A stretch of 64,000 bases of DNA, taken from positions 434,001 to 498,000 of the forward strand of contig NZ_JAMXLR010000036.1 of the NCBI RefSeq assembly GCF_024054565.1, written 5' to 3'. Source of the DNA: Aeoliella straminimaris (lineage in GTDB: Bacteria; Planctomycetota; Planctomycetia; Pirellulales; Lacipirellulaceae). How positions within the stretch are numbered: position 1 is the first letter of the stretch; every line of letters starts with the position of its first letter. The notes below the pieces were generated by a model, which had not been told where the DNA came from, ran no database searches, and saw only the letters and a program-made list of their open reading frames with translations. The position numbers were made by a program, and so were the translations under genes. Positions 26,629-34,814 of the stretch are shown one piece after another.

Positions 26629-28011
26629 ATGGCGCCCACTGTTCGCGACGATCCCTATTCGCTTGATCCAAATATGGTGCGGGAGCCACCGACCTCTTGG
26701 TGGGAGAGCCTGGGGTATGTGGGGCCGGGTTTCGTGCTCTCCGCTTCGATTGTTGGCTCGGGCGAGTTGATCGCCACCACGGTGCTGGGGGCCCGGGCCG
26801 GGTTTATTGCCCTGTGGATCATCCTGCTCTCCTGCGTGGTGAAGGTGGCCCTGCAACTGGAGTTTGGCCGCTACACCATCGCCCACGGAACGACGGCCAT
26901 GGAGGCAATCAGCCAGCTGCCGGGCCCTAGGGCGCGCGGCACCGGGTGGATGGTTTGGCTGTGGCTGTTGTTGTGGCCCGTCAAGATCCTGCAGGTTGGT
27001 GGCATTCTTGGCGGCGTGGCGATGGTACTGGTGCTGGTGTTTCCCGGAACGAGCGCTGTGGCGTGGTGCTGGACGGCTGGCGCCGTGGTCGCGGTACTCG
27101 TGTCGCTGGAGCGTTATGGACTGATTGAGCGGACCTCGCTGGTGCTGTTGTCGCTGTTCAGCCTGCTGACGCTCAGCTCGGTAGCAGCCCTGCAGTGGAC
27201 CGAGTACGCCGTATCGATGGGTGACCTGGCGAGTGGGCTAACCTTCCAACTGCCGGGCGACATGCTGTTGGTGTTCGGGGCATTCGGACTCACCGGCGTA
27301 GGTGGCGATGAGATTATGAGCTACACCTATTGGCTGTTGGAGAAAGGTTACGCCGCTTACACCGGCCCGTACGACGGTACCGACCAGTGGCGGGCCCGTG
27401 CTCGGGGATGGATTCGCGTGATGTATCTCGACGCGTTCTTGTCGATGATTGCCTACACGGTGGTCACCATGGCCTTCTTTGTGCTCGGCGCGGCGGTTCT
27501 GCACGTCCAGGACCGCGTGCCCGAAGGGGACGAGCTCGTGGAGACGCTGGCCACCATGTACACGCACACGCTGGGCGAGTGGGCGCGGTGGTTGTTCCTG
27601 GCAGGGGCCTTTGTCGTGCTGTTTAGCACGCTGTTCTCGGCCCTGGCCGCCTGGACGCGTATCTGCGGCGACGCGATCTGCGGGCCCTTGGGGCTCGACT
27701 TCCGCCGGCCCGCGACACGAGGCCGGTTGGTGTTTGTGCTGGCGTGGTTGTTTCCTGTTTTGTGGGCGGGCGTCTACACCATCTATCCCAACGCGGTGAA
27801 TATGGTGCTGCTAGGCGGTGTGGCCACCAGCGCTATCTTGCTGATGGTAGTGCACGCGGCCATGTGCTTCCGGTTTCTCACGCCGCATCGCGTGGTAGAG
27901 TCGACTCCCTGGTACGACTCGGCCCTCCTGGCCAGCGCGGCCAGCATCACGGTGTTCGCCCTGGTGGGCCTGTGGATAACGCTGGCCAAGTGGTGGGCCG
28001 GAGCAGGGTGA
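26629..28011 (+). CDS. NRAMP-family-like transporter lacking the DPGN motif
   Basis: 460 residues, about 11 membrane helices. The start is the ATG at 26629, with GAGGA upstream; a GTG 14 codons earlier is possible. Helix 1 (GPGFVLSASIVGSGELIATT) aligns with the NRAMP helix-1 region. The metal-binding DPGN is replaced by GSGE (43-46), so the usual Mn/Fe ligands Asp and Asn are absent. Helix 6 has FGLTGVGGDEIMSYTYW where NRAMPs have a Met/His metal site. It is probably an inner-membrane transporter of the NRAMP-related branch; the cargo is unknown and need not be a divalent metal. Confidence 0.75.
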   Translation: MAPTVRDDPYSLDPNMVREPPTSWWESLGYVGPGFVLSASIVGSGELIATTVLGARAGFIALWIILLSCVVKVALQLEFGRYTIAHGTTAMEAISQLPGPRARGTGWMVWLWLLLWPVKILQVGGILGGVAMVLVLVFPGTSAVAWCWTAGAVVAVLVSLERYGLIERTSLVLLSLFSLLTLSSVAALQWTEYAVSMGDLASGLTFQLPGDMLLVFGAFGLTGVGGDEIMSYTYWLLEKGYAAYTGPYDGTDQWRARARGWIRVMYLDAFLSMIAYTVVTMAFFVLGAAVLHVQDRVPEGDELVETLATMYTHTLGEWARWLFLAGAFVVLFSTLFSALAAWTRICGDAICGPLGLDFRRPATRGRLVFVLAWLFPVLWAGVYTIYPNAVNMVLLGGVATSAILLMVVHAAMCFRFLTPHRVVESTPWYDSALLASAASITVFALVGLWITLAKWWAGAG

Positions 28012-28038
28012 GCATGCGCTCCAAGCAACCGCCGGCAC

Positions 28039-28629
28039 TCATTCCGGGATCGCTTCTGCGTCGTCCACCACAATCGCCACCAGGTCGGCCAGCCCGCGAA
28101 GGCTGGCGCGTTGCACTTCGGCGGCCGAGATGGTACCGCCATGGCCATCGGGCAGGTCGCGCGTAGCGGTGGTGTTTTCCACGACGCTTACTGCGTAACC
28201 ACGATCGAACCCGCCCCGCGCGGTCGAGCTGACGCACATGTGACTCATAAAGCCGGCCAGGATGAGATTCTTGCACCCCATGGCCTGTAGTTGCTCGTGG
28301 AGATCCGTCGAGGCAAACGAATCGGGAAAGTTCTTCACAATCACCGGCTCCGATCCAGCGGGTGCCACCACATCCGCAATTTGTCCATTCGTCGCCGTCA
28401 GGTCGTAGGGCGAGCCCACGCCTGCGTCGTGCTGGATATGAAAGATGGGAATGCCGGCTTTTCGCGCCCGCTCGAGCAACCCGCTGGCCTGCTCGAGCGC
28501 CTGCTCCACGCCCACCAGCTGCATCACGCCTTCGCGGTAGGTGTTTTGGCAGTCGATCATAATCAAGGCTGACTCGCCGAGCTTTGCTGGAGTGTCGGAC
28601 AGGCCGGCAATCTCTCGTATGGTGGGCAT
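28039..28629 (-). CDS. Isochorismatase-family cysteine hydrolase
   Basis: 196 residues from the ATG at 28629 (AAAGG upstream). The catalytic triad of the family is present: Asp26 in IMIDCQ, Lys99 in IVKNFPDSF and Cys132 in SHMCVSST, with the cis-peptide region GFMSHMCV. Members hydrolyse amides (nicotinamidase, N-carbamoylsarcosine amidase, peroxyureidoacrylate) or isochorismate; this one cannot be assigned. It is the last of three minus-strand genes, with a small protein and a TetR regulator upstream, and may be under that TetR protein's control. Confidence 0.88.
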   Translation of the reverse strand: MPTIREIAGLSDTPAKLGESALIMIDCQNTYREGVMQLVGVEQALEQASGLLERARKAGIPIFHIQHDAGVGSPYDLTATNGQIADVVAPAGSEPVIVKNFPDSFASTDLHEQLQAMGCKNLILAGFMSHMCVSSTARGGFDRGYAVSVVENTTATRDLPDGHGGTISAAEVQRASLRGLADLVAIVVDDAEAIPE

Positions 28630-28681
28630 GGTTGGTACCTTTCGGAAGTTAGTGCGTCTGACTGGCAGACCAGGATCTGGA

Positions 28682-29008
28682 TCAGTGCTCTTCCCACTCC
28701 AGCTGCTCTCGCCAGTCGTCCGCCTTTTTGTAGTACGACTTGAACACGGCGACGATGTCGTCGACGGACGAGGCATTTGTTGTTGAGTAGCGCTGATAGA
28801 CTCCGTAGCCGCCCATGGTGGTGAACTCGATCTCGAGTCGATCGTCGTCCGAAGTCGCGGCGCGTGACCCCAAAACCGAAACGCTCTCTTCGTTCGTCGT
28901 GACGGGATGGTGAGGGAAGGTCAAATTGGGGGCCTTGTTGGGAATGTTCCAGTCCAGGTTGCGAACAGCGGGTACGGTCGGCCGATCGACGCTGAAGGAC
29001 CTGGTCAA
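28682..29008 (-). CDS. Small protein of unknown function, coupled to the TetR gene
   Basis: 108 residues. It has no early ATG. The best start is a TTG at 29008 whose last two bases lie within the TGA stop of the upstream TetR gene (TTGA overlap), implying translational coupling. Its length and the intact frame between two real genes support it. The sequence has an acidic, aromatic C-terminus (YYKKADDWREQLEWEEH) and no recognised domain. It lies 52 bp before the isochorismatase-family gene. Confidence 0.55.
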   Translation of the reverse strand: MTRSFSVDRPTVPAVRNLDWNIPNKAPNLTFPHHPVTTNEESVSVLGSRAATSDDDRLEIEFTTMGGYGVYQRYSTTNASSVDDIVAVFKSYYKKADDWREQLEWEEH

Positions 29009-29592
29009 TCGTTTGCCGTGCCAGATTGTTGGCAGTGCGCCTCGATCAACAGGTTGGCGAGACGCCGCGCGATGTCGATGGTTCGCTCGTTACCGGTCAC
29101 GTGCCGCGTTACGTAGGTGCCCTCCATGATCAGGCACAACTCCTGGGCCAGCTCGCGCGGGTTGTCGGCCGCCGCTTCCACAGCCAGTGTGTGCAACAGT
29201 TCTTCAATCGCCTTCTTGTTTTCCGCCGCCGCGACGTGGGCTGGTTCGTGGGGCAGTGGAAACTCCATCGCGGCGTTTACGAAGATGCAGCCCTGGAAAT
29301 CGTCCGAGGCAATGATGTAATCGACCACATCGAGCACCGCATGCAGTTGGTCGATCGGGGAATCGCCGCCACGCTCGCGAATCATCGTGACGAAGGTGTC
29401 TTGCAGCCAGGCGTTCTGCATCTCGAGCGCCGCCAGCATCAGGTCTTCCTTGCTGTCGAAGTGCTTGTAGAACGCCGTCTTGCTGATTCCGACGTCGGCG
29501 AGCACCTGGTCGATGCCGACACTGCGAAAACCGTCGCGGTAAAAGCGGCGAACCGCTGCTTCGACAAGCCGTTGGCGAGTAGGAATGCTCAT
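29005..29592 (-). CDS. TetR/AcrR family regulator (copy 1)
   Basis: 195 residues from the ATG at 29592. An N-terminal TetR helix-turn-helix (about 8-55) has the recognition region VGISKTAFYKHFDSKEDL. The C-terminal ligand domain contains DDFQGCIFVNAAMEFP, closely similar to the second TetR protein (PDFRGCQFINAAAEFP). It is transcribed divergently from the MddA-like gene. A 23-bp near-palindrome shared with the other TetR gene lies 22 bp upstream of the ATG. Autorepression plus control of mddA is the likely arrangement (inference). The conserved Cys in GC-F-NAA could sense thiols or electrophiles. Confidence 0.88.
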   Translation of the reverse strand: MSIPTRQRLVEAAVRRFYRDGFRSVGIDQVLADVGISKTAFYKHFDSKEDLMLAALEMQNAWLQDTFVTMIRERGGDSPIDQLHAVLDVVDYIIASDDFQGCIFVNAAMEFPLPHEPAHVAAAENKKAIEELLHTLAVEAAADNPRELAQELCLIMEGTYVTRHVTGNERTIDIARRLANLLIEAHCQQSGTAND

Positions 29593-29614
29593 CGTGTGAG
29601 AAGTTGCCCTGGCC

Positions 29615-29637
29615 GGGTGTACTTGGAGTCCACCCTC
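29615..29637. promoter_or_regulatory. Putative TetR operator, site 1
   Basis: GGGTGTACTTGGAGTCCACC plus CTC; the first 21 bases form a near-palindrome with half-sites GGGTGNACT. It lies 22 bp upstream of TetR copy 1, in the divergent gap with the MddA-like gene. The same sequence with one change (22 of 23 bases) occurs at 31794-31816 before the second TetR gene. Confidence 0.65.
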
Positions 29638-29767
29638 AAGTGTACCAGAAGTCAACTTTCGTGAGCTTTTAGTCGAGCGATAATCGCTTTACAGAGACCA
29701 GGGCGGTTTTCGGTGGTTTGCTCCCCGAACGACCGGGTACTAATCAGGCATTTTGGGAGGAAATCTC

Positions 29768-30565
29768 ATGAAACGGGCGGTTTACATGGTTTATGGTGTG
29801 GCGTGCCACTTGTTGTTTCTCGGCACTTTTGCCTACATGGCCGGCTTTGTCGGCGACCTGTGGGTGCCGAAGACCCTCGATTCGGCCCCCGCAGGGCCGG
29901 TGGGCGTGGCCGTGGCGATTAACCTGCTGCTGATGGTGCTGTTTGCCGCGCAGCACTCCATCATGGCCCGGCCCGCGTTCAAGAGGGTCTGGACCCGCCT
30001 GGTGCCGGAGCCCATCGAACGGAGCACCTACGTGCTCTTGTCGTGCCTGGTGACGATGGTGTTGATGTGGCAGTGGCGGACCATCGACACCGTGGTGTGG
30101 GACGTCCATTCGCCCTGGTTGAGGGGCGCCCTGTGGACGCTGTTCGCCATCGGCTGGCTGCTGATTCCGGCGGTATCGCTACTGATCAACCACTTCGACC
30201 TGTTTGGCACGCGGCAAGTTTGGCTGCACTGGAAACGACAGAATTACACTTCCTTGCCATTCCGCGAGCCACTGGCCTACAAGCATGTTCGCCATCCGCT
30301 GTATATCGGTTGGGCGATCGCCTTCTGGGCCACGCCCACGATGACGGTTGGTCATCTGTTGTTTGCGGGCGTGCTGACGATCTACATGGGGCTGGCGGCA
30401 GTAGTCGAGGAACGAGACTTGGTTGCGCACTTTGGAAGGCAGTACGAAGAGTACCGGCGAAGAGTGCCGATGTTTGTGCCGCTCTGGAAGCGGCGCACTG
30501 CGAACGCACTCGAAAGCAGTGTCCATGCAGCGCTGCCCGCCAGCCCGGAGGGGTCCCGTGCTTGA
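29768..30565 (+). CDS. mddA: MddA-like methanethiol S-methyltransferase (NnrU/isoprenylcysteine methyltransferase superfamily)
   Basis: 265 residues, 5-6 membrane helices. The start has a strong GGGAGGAAA ribosome-binding site. The motifs AAQHSIMARPAFKRVW, PEPIERSTYVL, KHVRHPLYIGW and EERDLVAHFGRQYEEYRRRVPMF are typical of the membrane-methyltransferase superfamily; the RHPLY and EE...FG..Y parts bind S-adenosylmethionine. Known MddA proteins methylate methanethiol to dimethyl sulfide. The assignment to MddA rests on recalled family motifs and is not certain; NnrU-like is the alternative. It is divergent from TetR copy 1 and followed by an overlapping membrane-protein gene. Confidence 0.7.
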   Translation: MKRAVYMVYGVACHLLFLGTFAYMAGFVGDLWVPKTLDSAPAGPVGVAVAINLLLMVLFAAQHSIMARPAFKRVWTRLVPEPIERSTYVLLSCLVTMVLMWQWRTIDTVVWDVHSPWLRGALWTLFAIGWLLIPAVSLLINHFDLFGTRQVWLHWKRQNYTSLPFREPLAYKHVRHPLYIGWAIAFWATPTMTVGHLLFAGVLTIYMGLAAVVEERDLVAHFGRQYEEYRRRVPMFVPLWKRRTANALESSVHAALPASPEGSRA

Positions 30566-31025
30566 GTCTCGCTTCGACTTCAGCGTACTGAAAGATCCCA
30601 GCTGGTGGCATTGGGCAGCGACGGTGCCGCTGCTCGCACTGCACCTGACCGGCTACTCATGGGCGCTACCGGCCGCGATTGGCTTGTGCGTCGTGGCGGT
30701 AGGCTATTTCCTGCACCGCCTCAAGCGGGTGCGACCGTACCCGGTGCAGGTTCGGGTGGCCTACCTGGCACTGCTCTTGTGTGGCATGTTGCCGGGGATG
30801 AACTGGATCTACTGGATTCCGCTCGTCGGCACGACGGCCATGGTGCTCGTGGGCTACTGCCCGCTACTCCGCTTGCTGAGCATTTGCCCCTGGAACCGCA
30901 TTGGACCCCTGAGTTGGCCACTTGTCTGGCGAGCATTCGTCCGCGAGCCCTGTGCGGGCGGGCTCGTCAGTTGGCCTGTGGATTCGTCCGTACCCGTGGC
31001 GGCGTGTTGTAGCTTGGGGAAGTAA
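30558..31025 (+). CDS. Small membrane protein overlapping the MddA-like gene
   Basis: 155 residues from a GTG at 30558, with GGAGG just upstream; it overlaps the end of the methyltransferase gene by 8 bp, so the two are translationally coupled. Three or four membrane segments are visible: WHWAATVPLLALHLTGY, LPAAIGLCVVAVGYFLH, VAYLALLLCGMLPGMNW and IPLVGTTAMVLVGY. The C-terminal tail contains CPLLRLLSICPWNR with paired cysteines. No family name is recognised; it probably acts with the methyltransferase. Confidence 0.65.
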   Translation: MLESRFDFSVLKDPSWWHWAATVPLLALHLTGYSWALPAAIGLCVVAVGYFLHRLKRVRPYPVQVRVAYLALLLCGMLPGMNWIYWIPLVGTTAMVLVGYCPLLRLLSICPWNRIGPLSWPLVWRAFVREPCAGGLVSWPVDSSVPVAACCSLGK

Positions 31026-31054
31026 GACGGCAAATGGTGCAAGCCGATAAGAGT

Positions 31055-31086
31055 GGCCCTCGGCCCGATGACTCGAGCCGAGGGCC
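31055..31086. terminator. Hairpin between convergent genes
   Basis: Arms GGCCCTCGGC (31055-31064) and GCCGAGGGCC (31077-31086) form a perfect 10-bp stem with a 12-base loop. It lies between the stop codons of the small membrane protein and the OsmC gene, so it can serve both. There is no T-tract, so termination strength is uncertain. Confidence 0.5.
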
Positions 31087-31103
31087 TCGCGTAGCCGGGG
31101 CCG

Positions 31104-31667
31104 CTACTCCACTACCAGATCGCTTGTCAGCTCCACTGGATTGGCAATGTTGTAGTAGTTGGGGCTGGTGCGCTGCACGACTTCGTGCATTTTTTCGAAT
31201 TGCTCCTGGGTGCCATCGCCGGCCAGGTGCACGGTGTAGTGCAGTCGCTCGTAGCCGCGTGCCACACTAGCGTCGATATCCAGGAAACCTCGCAGGTCGA
31301 TGTCGCCCGTGATTTCCAGCTCCAGCTTGGTAAGCTTCACGCCCATCACAGCCGCCACGGTGGCGTAGCCGACCATCATGCAGGCGTTGGTGGCCGCCAG
31401 CAGGTACTCCTGCGGGTTGGCATGTTGGTTGGTGCCGCATAGCTCGCAAGGTTCGTCGATTTCAATCTGAAACTTCCGATCCACTTTTTGGCCACCGATG
31501 TCGACTCCGTCGACATAGTGATCGGATCGGGTGCCTCCTTGCCAGCGGCTGCGAACCGTCCAACGCGTCAGGCCGGCAGCGGGATTCTCTTCGATGGCGG
31601 CGATCGTCTGCTTCAGCGCGGCGACGTCGATGCCGTTTGTGTTTTCTTGTTGGGCGGGCGTGGACAT
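31104..31667 (-). CDS. OsmC family protein
   Basis: 187 residues starting at an ATG with AAAGGA upstream. OsmC/Ohr proteins are cytoplasmic thiol-dependent peroxidases that reduce organic hydroperoxides. The NPQEYLLAATNACM segment (84-97) matches the conserved Glu and first cysteine region (Cys96). A second conserved cysteine equivalent to the resolving one is not evident in the C-terminal half, and Cys74/Cys77 (PCELC) form an extra N-terminal pair. It therefore belongs to a divergent subgroup. It is transcribed divergently from TetR copy 2 and shares its operator-like site, so it is probably regulated by it. Confidence 0.85.
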   Translation of the reverse strand: MSTPAQQENTNGIDVAALKQTIAAIEENPAAGLTRWTVRSRWQGGTRSDHYVDGVDIGGQKVDRKFQIEIDEPCELCGTNQHANPQEYLLAATNACMMVGYATVAAVMGVKLTKLELEITGDIDLRGFLDIDASVARGYERLHYTVHLAGDGTQEQFEKMHEVVQRTSPNYYNIANPVELTSDLVVE

Positions 31668-31793
31668 AGAACAGGTCCTTTTCTTGTTGGGAGTGCGTTA
31701 GTGAGGGGGACCACCTGGTGTGGCTTGCGGTGTGAACTGCTAGAAAGTATCGTCCGAATACCGTCAATTTACAGTGAACTCGAAGTAACCCCT

Positions 31794-31816
31794 GGGTGTA
31801 CTTGGAGTGCACCCTC
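31794..31816. promoter_or_regulatory. Putative TetR operator, site 2
   Basis: Identical to site 1 at 29615-29637 except for one base (AGTG in place of AGTC), with half-sites GGGTGTACT and AGTGCACCC in palindromic order. It lies 24 bp before the ATG of TetR copy 2, in the divergent gap with the OsmC gene. Confidence 0.65.
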
Positions 31817-31840
31817 GATCCGAACAGCTACAATGGCGTC

Positions 31841-32461
31841 ATGGTCTACAATACCAAGCACAAACCGGTCGCTGAACTGTTTGGGCTACCCGAGCCACCG
31901 GCAACCGGGCGGGGACGGCTGGTGCATGTTGCTATCGAGCTGTTTTACAGCCATGGCTTCCAGGCCGTGGGGGTGGATCAGATTCTGACCGCGGCCGGAG
32001 TGACCAAGACCACCTTCTACAAGCACTTTGAGAGCAAGGACGATCTAGTGGTCGCCGCGATCCAGCAGCGGGACGAGTGGGAGATGCAGGCTTGGACCAA
32101 TGCGGTCCGAACGATGGCCGGCGACGACCCGAAGGAGCAGCTATTGGCTTTCTTCGATGTGCTCGACGTGTGGTTCAACGCGCCCGACTTTCGCGGCTGC
32201 CAGTTTATCAACGCGGCAGCGGAGTTCCCCAACCCCCACGACCCTGTCCACACCGTGGCGGCCCAGCACAAACGAAAGAACCGCGACTTCTTTCGAGATC
32301 TGGCCGCTGCGGCCGGTGCCGACGACCCGGAATCGTTCGCCGACAGGTACACGGCCCTGGTCGAAGGCACGCTGGTGCTGCGGCAAGTGCATGGCAGGGA
32401 CGACGCGGCAGCGGTGATCAAGCCCGCGGTCGAGTCACTCGTGAACGAAGCGTTGCCATAA
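31841..32461 (+). CDS. TetR/AcrR family regulator (copy 2)
   Basis: 206 residues from the ATG at 31841. The helix-turn-helix covers about residues 25-70, with recognition region AGVTKTTFYKHFESKDDL, nearly the same as in copy 1. The ligand domain has PDFRGCQFINAAAEFPNP, again matching copy 1, including the central Cys. The two are clear paralogs and likely bind the same operator. The longer frame to 31796 would run through the operator and is rejected. It is followed 15 bp later by the NamZ-like gene, which may be co-transcribed. Confidence 0.88.
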   Translation: MVYNTKHKPVAELFGLPEPPATGRGRLVHVAIELFYSHGFQAVGVDQILTAAGVTKTTFYKHFESKDDLVVAAIQQRDEWEMQAWTNAVRTMAGDDPKEQLLAFFDVLDVWFNAPDFRGCQFINAAAEFPNPHDPVHTVAAQHKRKNRDFFRDLAAAAGADDPESFADRYTALVEGTLVLRQVHGRDDAAAVIKPAVESLVNEALP

Positions 32462-32476
32462 CGCCCCACCAAGCTT

Positions 32477-33670
32477 ATGAGTTCTCCACGCGTTGGTTAC
32501 GGTATCGATGAGGTTGTCAGTGGACACGCCTCGCCACCCGCGGGCGGGCGATACGGCTTGTTGACCAACGACGCCGCCCGAGCGGCCGGCGCTCCGCACA
32601 AGTTGAGTCGTCGAGCTCTGCTGGACGCCGGAGTGCGGTTGGTGAGGCTCTTCTCTCCCGAGCACGGCATTGCCGCCACGGCGGCGGACGGGGCGAGCGT
32701 GCCCGATGGCGTTGACCCGGTGACTGGACTGGAGGTGGTGAGTCTGTACGGCGAGCGGATGCGCCCCGAACCGGCCATGTTGGATGGTCTCGACGGAGTG
32801 TTGGTCGATCTGCCCGACATCGGTGCGCGGTTCTATACGTTCATCTGGAGCATGTCGCACATGCTCGAGGCATGTGGCCAGGCCGGTCTGCCGGTGTGGG
32901 TATTGGACCGACCCAATCCGATCGGCGGCGACCTGGCCGCGGCGGAAGGGCCGATGCTCGATGTCGGCACCTGCGCCAGCTTCCTGGGACGATACGCGAT
33001 GCCGATTCGGCATTCAATCACGATGGGCGAACTCGCCTGCCTATGGAATGACGAGCAACACCTCGATGTGGATCTGAAGGTGGTGCCGGCAGTCGGGTGG
33101 AATCGAGCGGATCATCAACCGGCGTCCGGCGTGCCGTTTGTACCGACGTCGCCCGCTATGCCACGCTACACGAGTGCGTTGTTCTATCCCGGAGTTTGTC
33201 TGTTCGAGGCGACGAATCTCAGCGTGGGGCGGGGCACTGCGCACCCGTTCGAGCAGATCGGTGCTCCATGGCTCGATGCTGAGAAGCTGAATACAGCTTT
33301 TGCCTCGCTAGGCTTGCCGGGTGTAGAGAGCCAGCCAGTGCAGTTCACGCCAGTGGTGCCGCCTCACGAGGGGCAGTGCTGTGAGGGTGTGCGGCTGAAA
33401 GTGGTCGACGCCCAAGCCCTCCGCCCGGTTGCGATGGGGCTGTTGCTGTTAGCCTGTGCGATGCAGCACTCGCGTGGCGAGTTTCATTGGCACCGCTATC
33501 CAACGGCCGCCAACCCTCAAGGCGATTGCCATTTCGAGTTGCTGGTAGGCCGCCAGGGCGTGGCGGCGATGCTCGCAGACCGCAGTGCCGACTTGCGACA
33601 GAGAGTGGAAACGCTGACCGCCGTGCCCGACTGGCGGGAGCGCGTCGAGCCGCATCTGATCTATTCATAG
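32477..33670 (+). CDS. namZ: DUF1343 / NamZ-like exo-beta-N-acetylmuramidase
   Basis: 397 residues. Family motifs LFSPEHG (58-64) and DLPDIGARFYTF (111-122) are present, with NPIGG and the C-terminal FHWHRYP region. NamZ removes N-acetylmuramic acid from the non-reducing ends of peptidoglycan fragments. It has no signal peptide, unlike secreted homologues, so it may act on cytoplasmic turnover products, or the start may lie elsewhere. It lies 15 bp after TetR copy 2 and convergent with a beta-lactamase-fold gene, and both could serve cell-wall recycling. Confidence 0.85.
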   Translation: MSSPRVGYGIDEVVSGHASPPAGGRYGLLTNDAARAAGAPHKLSRRALLDAGVRLVRLFSPEHGIAATAADGASVPDGVDPVTGLEVVSLYGERMRPEPAMLDGLDGVLVDLPDIGARFYTFIWSMSHMLEACGQAGLPVWVLDRPNPIGGDLAAAEGPMLDVGTCASFLGRYAMPIRHSITMGELACLWNDEQHLDVDLKVVPAVGWNRADHQPASGVPFVPTSPAMPRYTSALFYPGVCLFEATNLSVGRGTAHPFEQIGAPWLDAEKLNTAFASLGLPGVESQPVQFTPVVPPHEGQCCEGVRLKVVDAQALRPVAMGLLLLACAMQHSRGEFHWHRYPTAANPQGDCHFELLVGRQGVAAMLADRSADLRQRVETLTAVPDWRERVEPHLIYS

Positions 33671-33706
33671 CAATGGCGACTCACCCCCATTGCCTGAGTT
33701 CGCCCG

Positions 33707-34633
33707 TCACTCTTCGAAAAATTGCTGCCGGATTCGACCTTCCAGTTTGGTGACATACGTATTGAGCGTCTCAGCGTCGACCGTCTCGTTGCTATCCGGA
33801 ATGGCAGCGCCCATCACGGCGTACACCACCGTGGGCCGCTTGCCTTCCCACCAGCCGGCGCGGACGTAGGTTACGGGATCGGACCCGAGCGAACCGCCCT
33901 TGAAGTAGTGGCTCGTGCCCGATCTGTCCTTGTCCAGCAGCAAGACGTTGCGGATGCGCTCGATTGTCTCAGGTTGCAGGCCTTTAATCTCGCGTCGAGC
34001 GAGCGCGGAGTGTACCGCGGCAAGCGACTCGGGGGTGGCCGTGTTGTCGCCGGTGACGTTGCGGTCGGCCAGCATGTAGCGATTCACAGTGTGACCGGCG
34101 AAACGATCGTCGCGTTCGTGAACCCGGGCGGTCGCCTGGGTGGGCCCGCCGAGCATTGCGATCACGACGTTGGCTGCGCCGTTGTAAACGCGATTCGGAT
34201 TCTCCCCGACACGGATCATCTGCCTGCCGAGTTGTTCGACGCTCATCTTGGTGAGCAACTCTTCGGACTCTTGTCGATCGCGCTTGCTGTAATGCACGAA
34301 AGCCGGATGCTCGCGTGCGGTGAAGATCTCCGACACGCCTTCGGGCGGTGTGTCGAGCTGTTCCTCGTGCATTGCGAACAGTTCGATCAGTAGCGCAGCC
34401 TTGATCGAACTGGCGGTTGGCATCACCGCGTCCGCATGGTGGGTGTAGAGTGCATCGCCGTTCGGTCGCCCTATCCATACGCCGAATTGCGTGCCTGCCG
34501 GTGCGTCGGCGAGCAGTCCTTCGTTGCGTGTTGTGTTGGGCATCGAATTGTCGGTCGGAGTCTCGCCGGTTGCGGGGCGTAGCGCCAAAGCGGTGAGTAA
34601 GAAAAAGCAAGTCGCGAGGTGTCGCAGGTGCAT
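33707..34633 (-). CDS. Secreted serine hydrolase (beta-lactamase class A-like)
   Basis: 308 residues with a signal peptide (FFLLTALALRPATG). The nucleophile motif SSIK (Ser75 to Lys78) follows MPTA, and KGG (245-247) in HYFKGGSLG stands in for the KTG/KSG triad. An SDN-equivalent may be YNG or NGA near 150. The class A Glu166 loop (ExxLN) is not evident, so this is more likely a penicillin-binding-like or general serine hydrolase than a resistance enzyme. It should be periplasmic. It sits convergent to the NamZ-like gene. Confidence 0.82.
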   Translation of the reverse strand: MHLRHLATCFFLLTALALRPATGETPTDNSMPNTTRNEGLLADAPAGTQFGVWIGRPNGDALYTHHADAVMPTASSIKAALLIELFAMHEEQLDTPPEGVSEIFTAREHPAFVHYSKRDRQESEELLTKMSVEQLGRQMIRVGENPNRVYNGAANVVIAMLGGPTQATARVHERDDRFAGHTVNRYMLADRNVTGDNTATPESLAAVHSALARREIKGLQPETIERIRNVLLLDKDRSGTSHYFKGGSLGSDPVTYVRAGWWEGKRPTVVYAVMGAAIPDSNETVDAETLNTYVTKLEGRIRQQFFEE

Positions 34634-34814
34634 GGGCGGATATAGAGTTTCAGGTAGGGAGGCCGGAATTCGCTTCCGGGTTGAATGCCCGCTATTGTAG
34701 CCGAAACGCCTGCAGCCGGGGCCCGCGTAGATGGCCGCTCGACTACTTCGAGTCCTGAATCGGCTCTTCGGAGGATGGCAGGGCGAAGTCGGAGTAGCCA
34801 GGCAACTGCTGAGC

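Noticed and set aside
33707..34633. An antibiotic-resistance beta-lactamase
   Set aside because: The SxxK and KGG motifs fit the superfamily, but the class A Glu166 loop is not recognisable and the context is cell-wall turnover, so resistance is not claimed.
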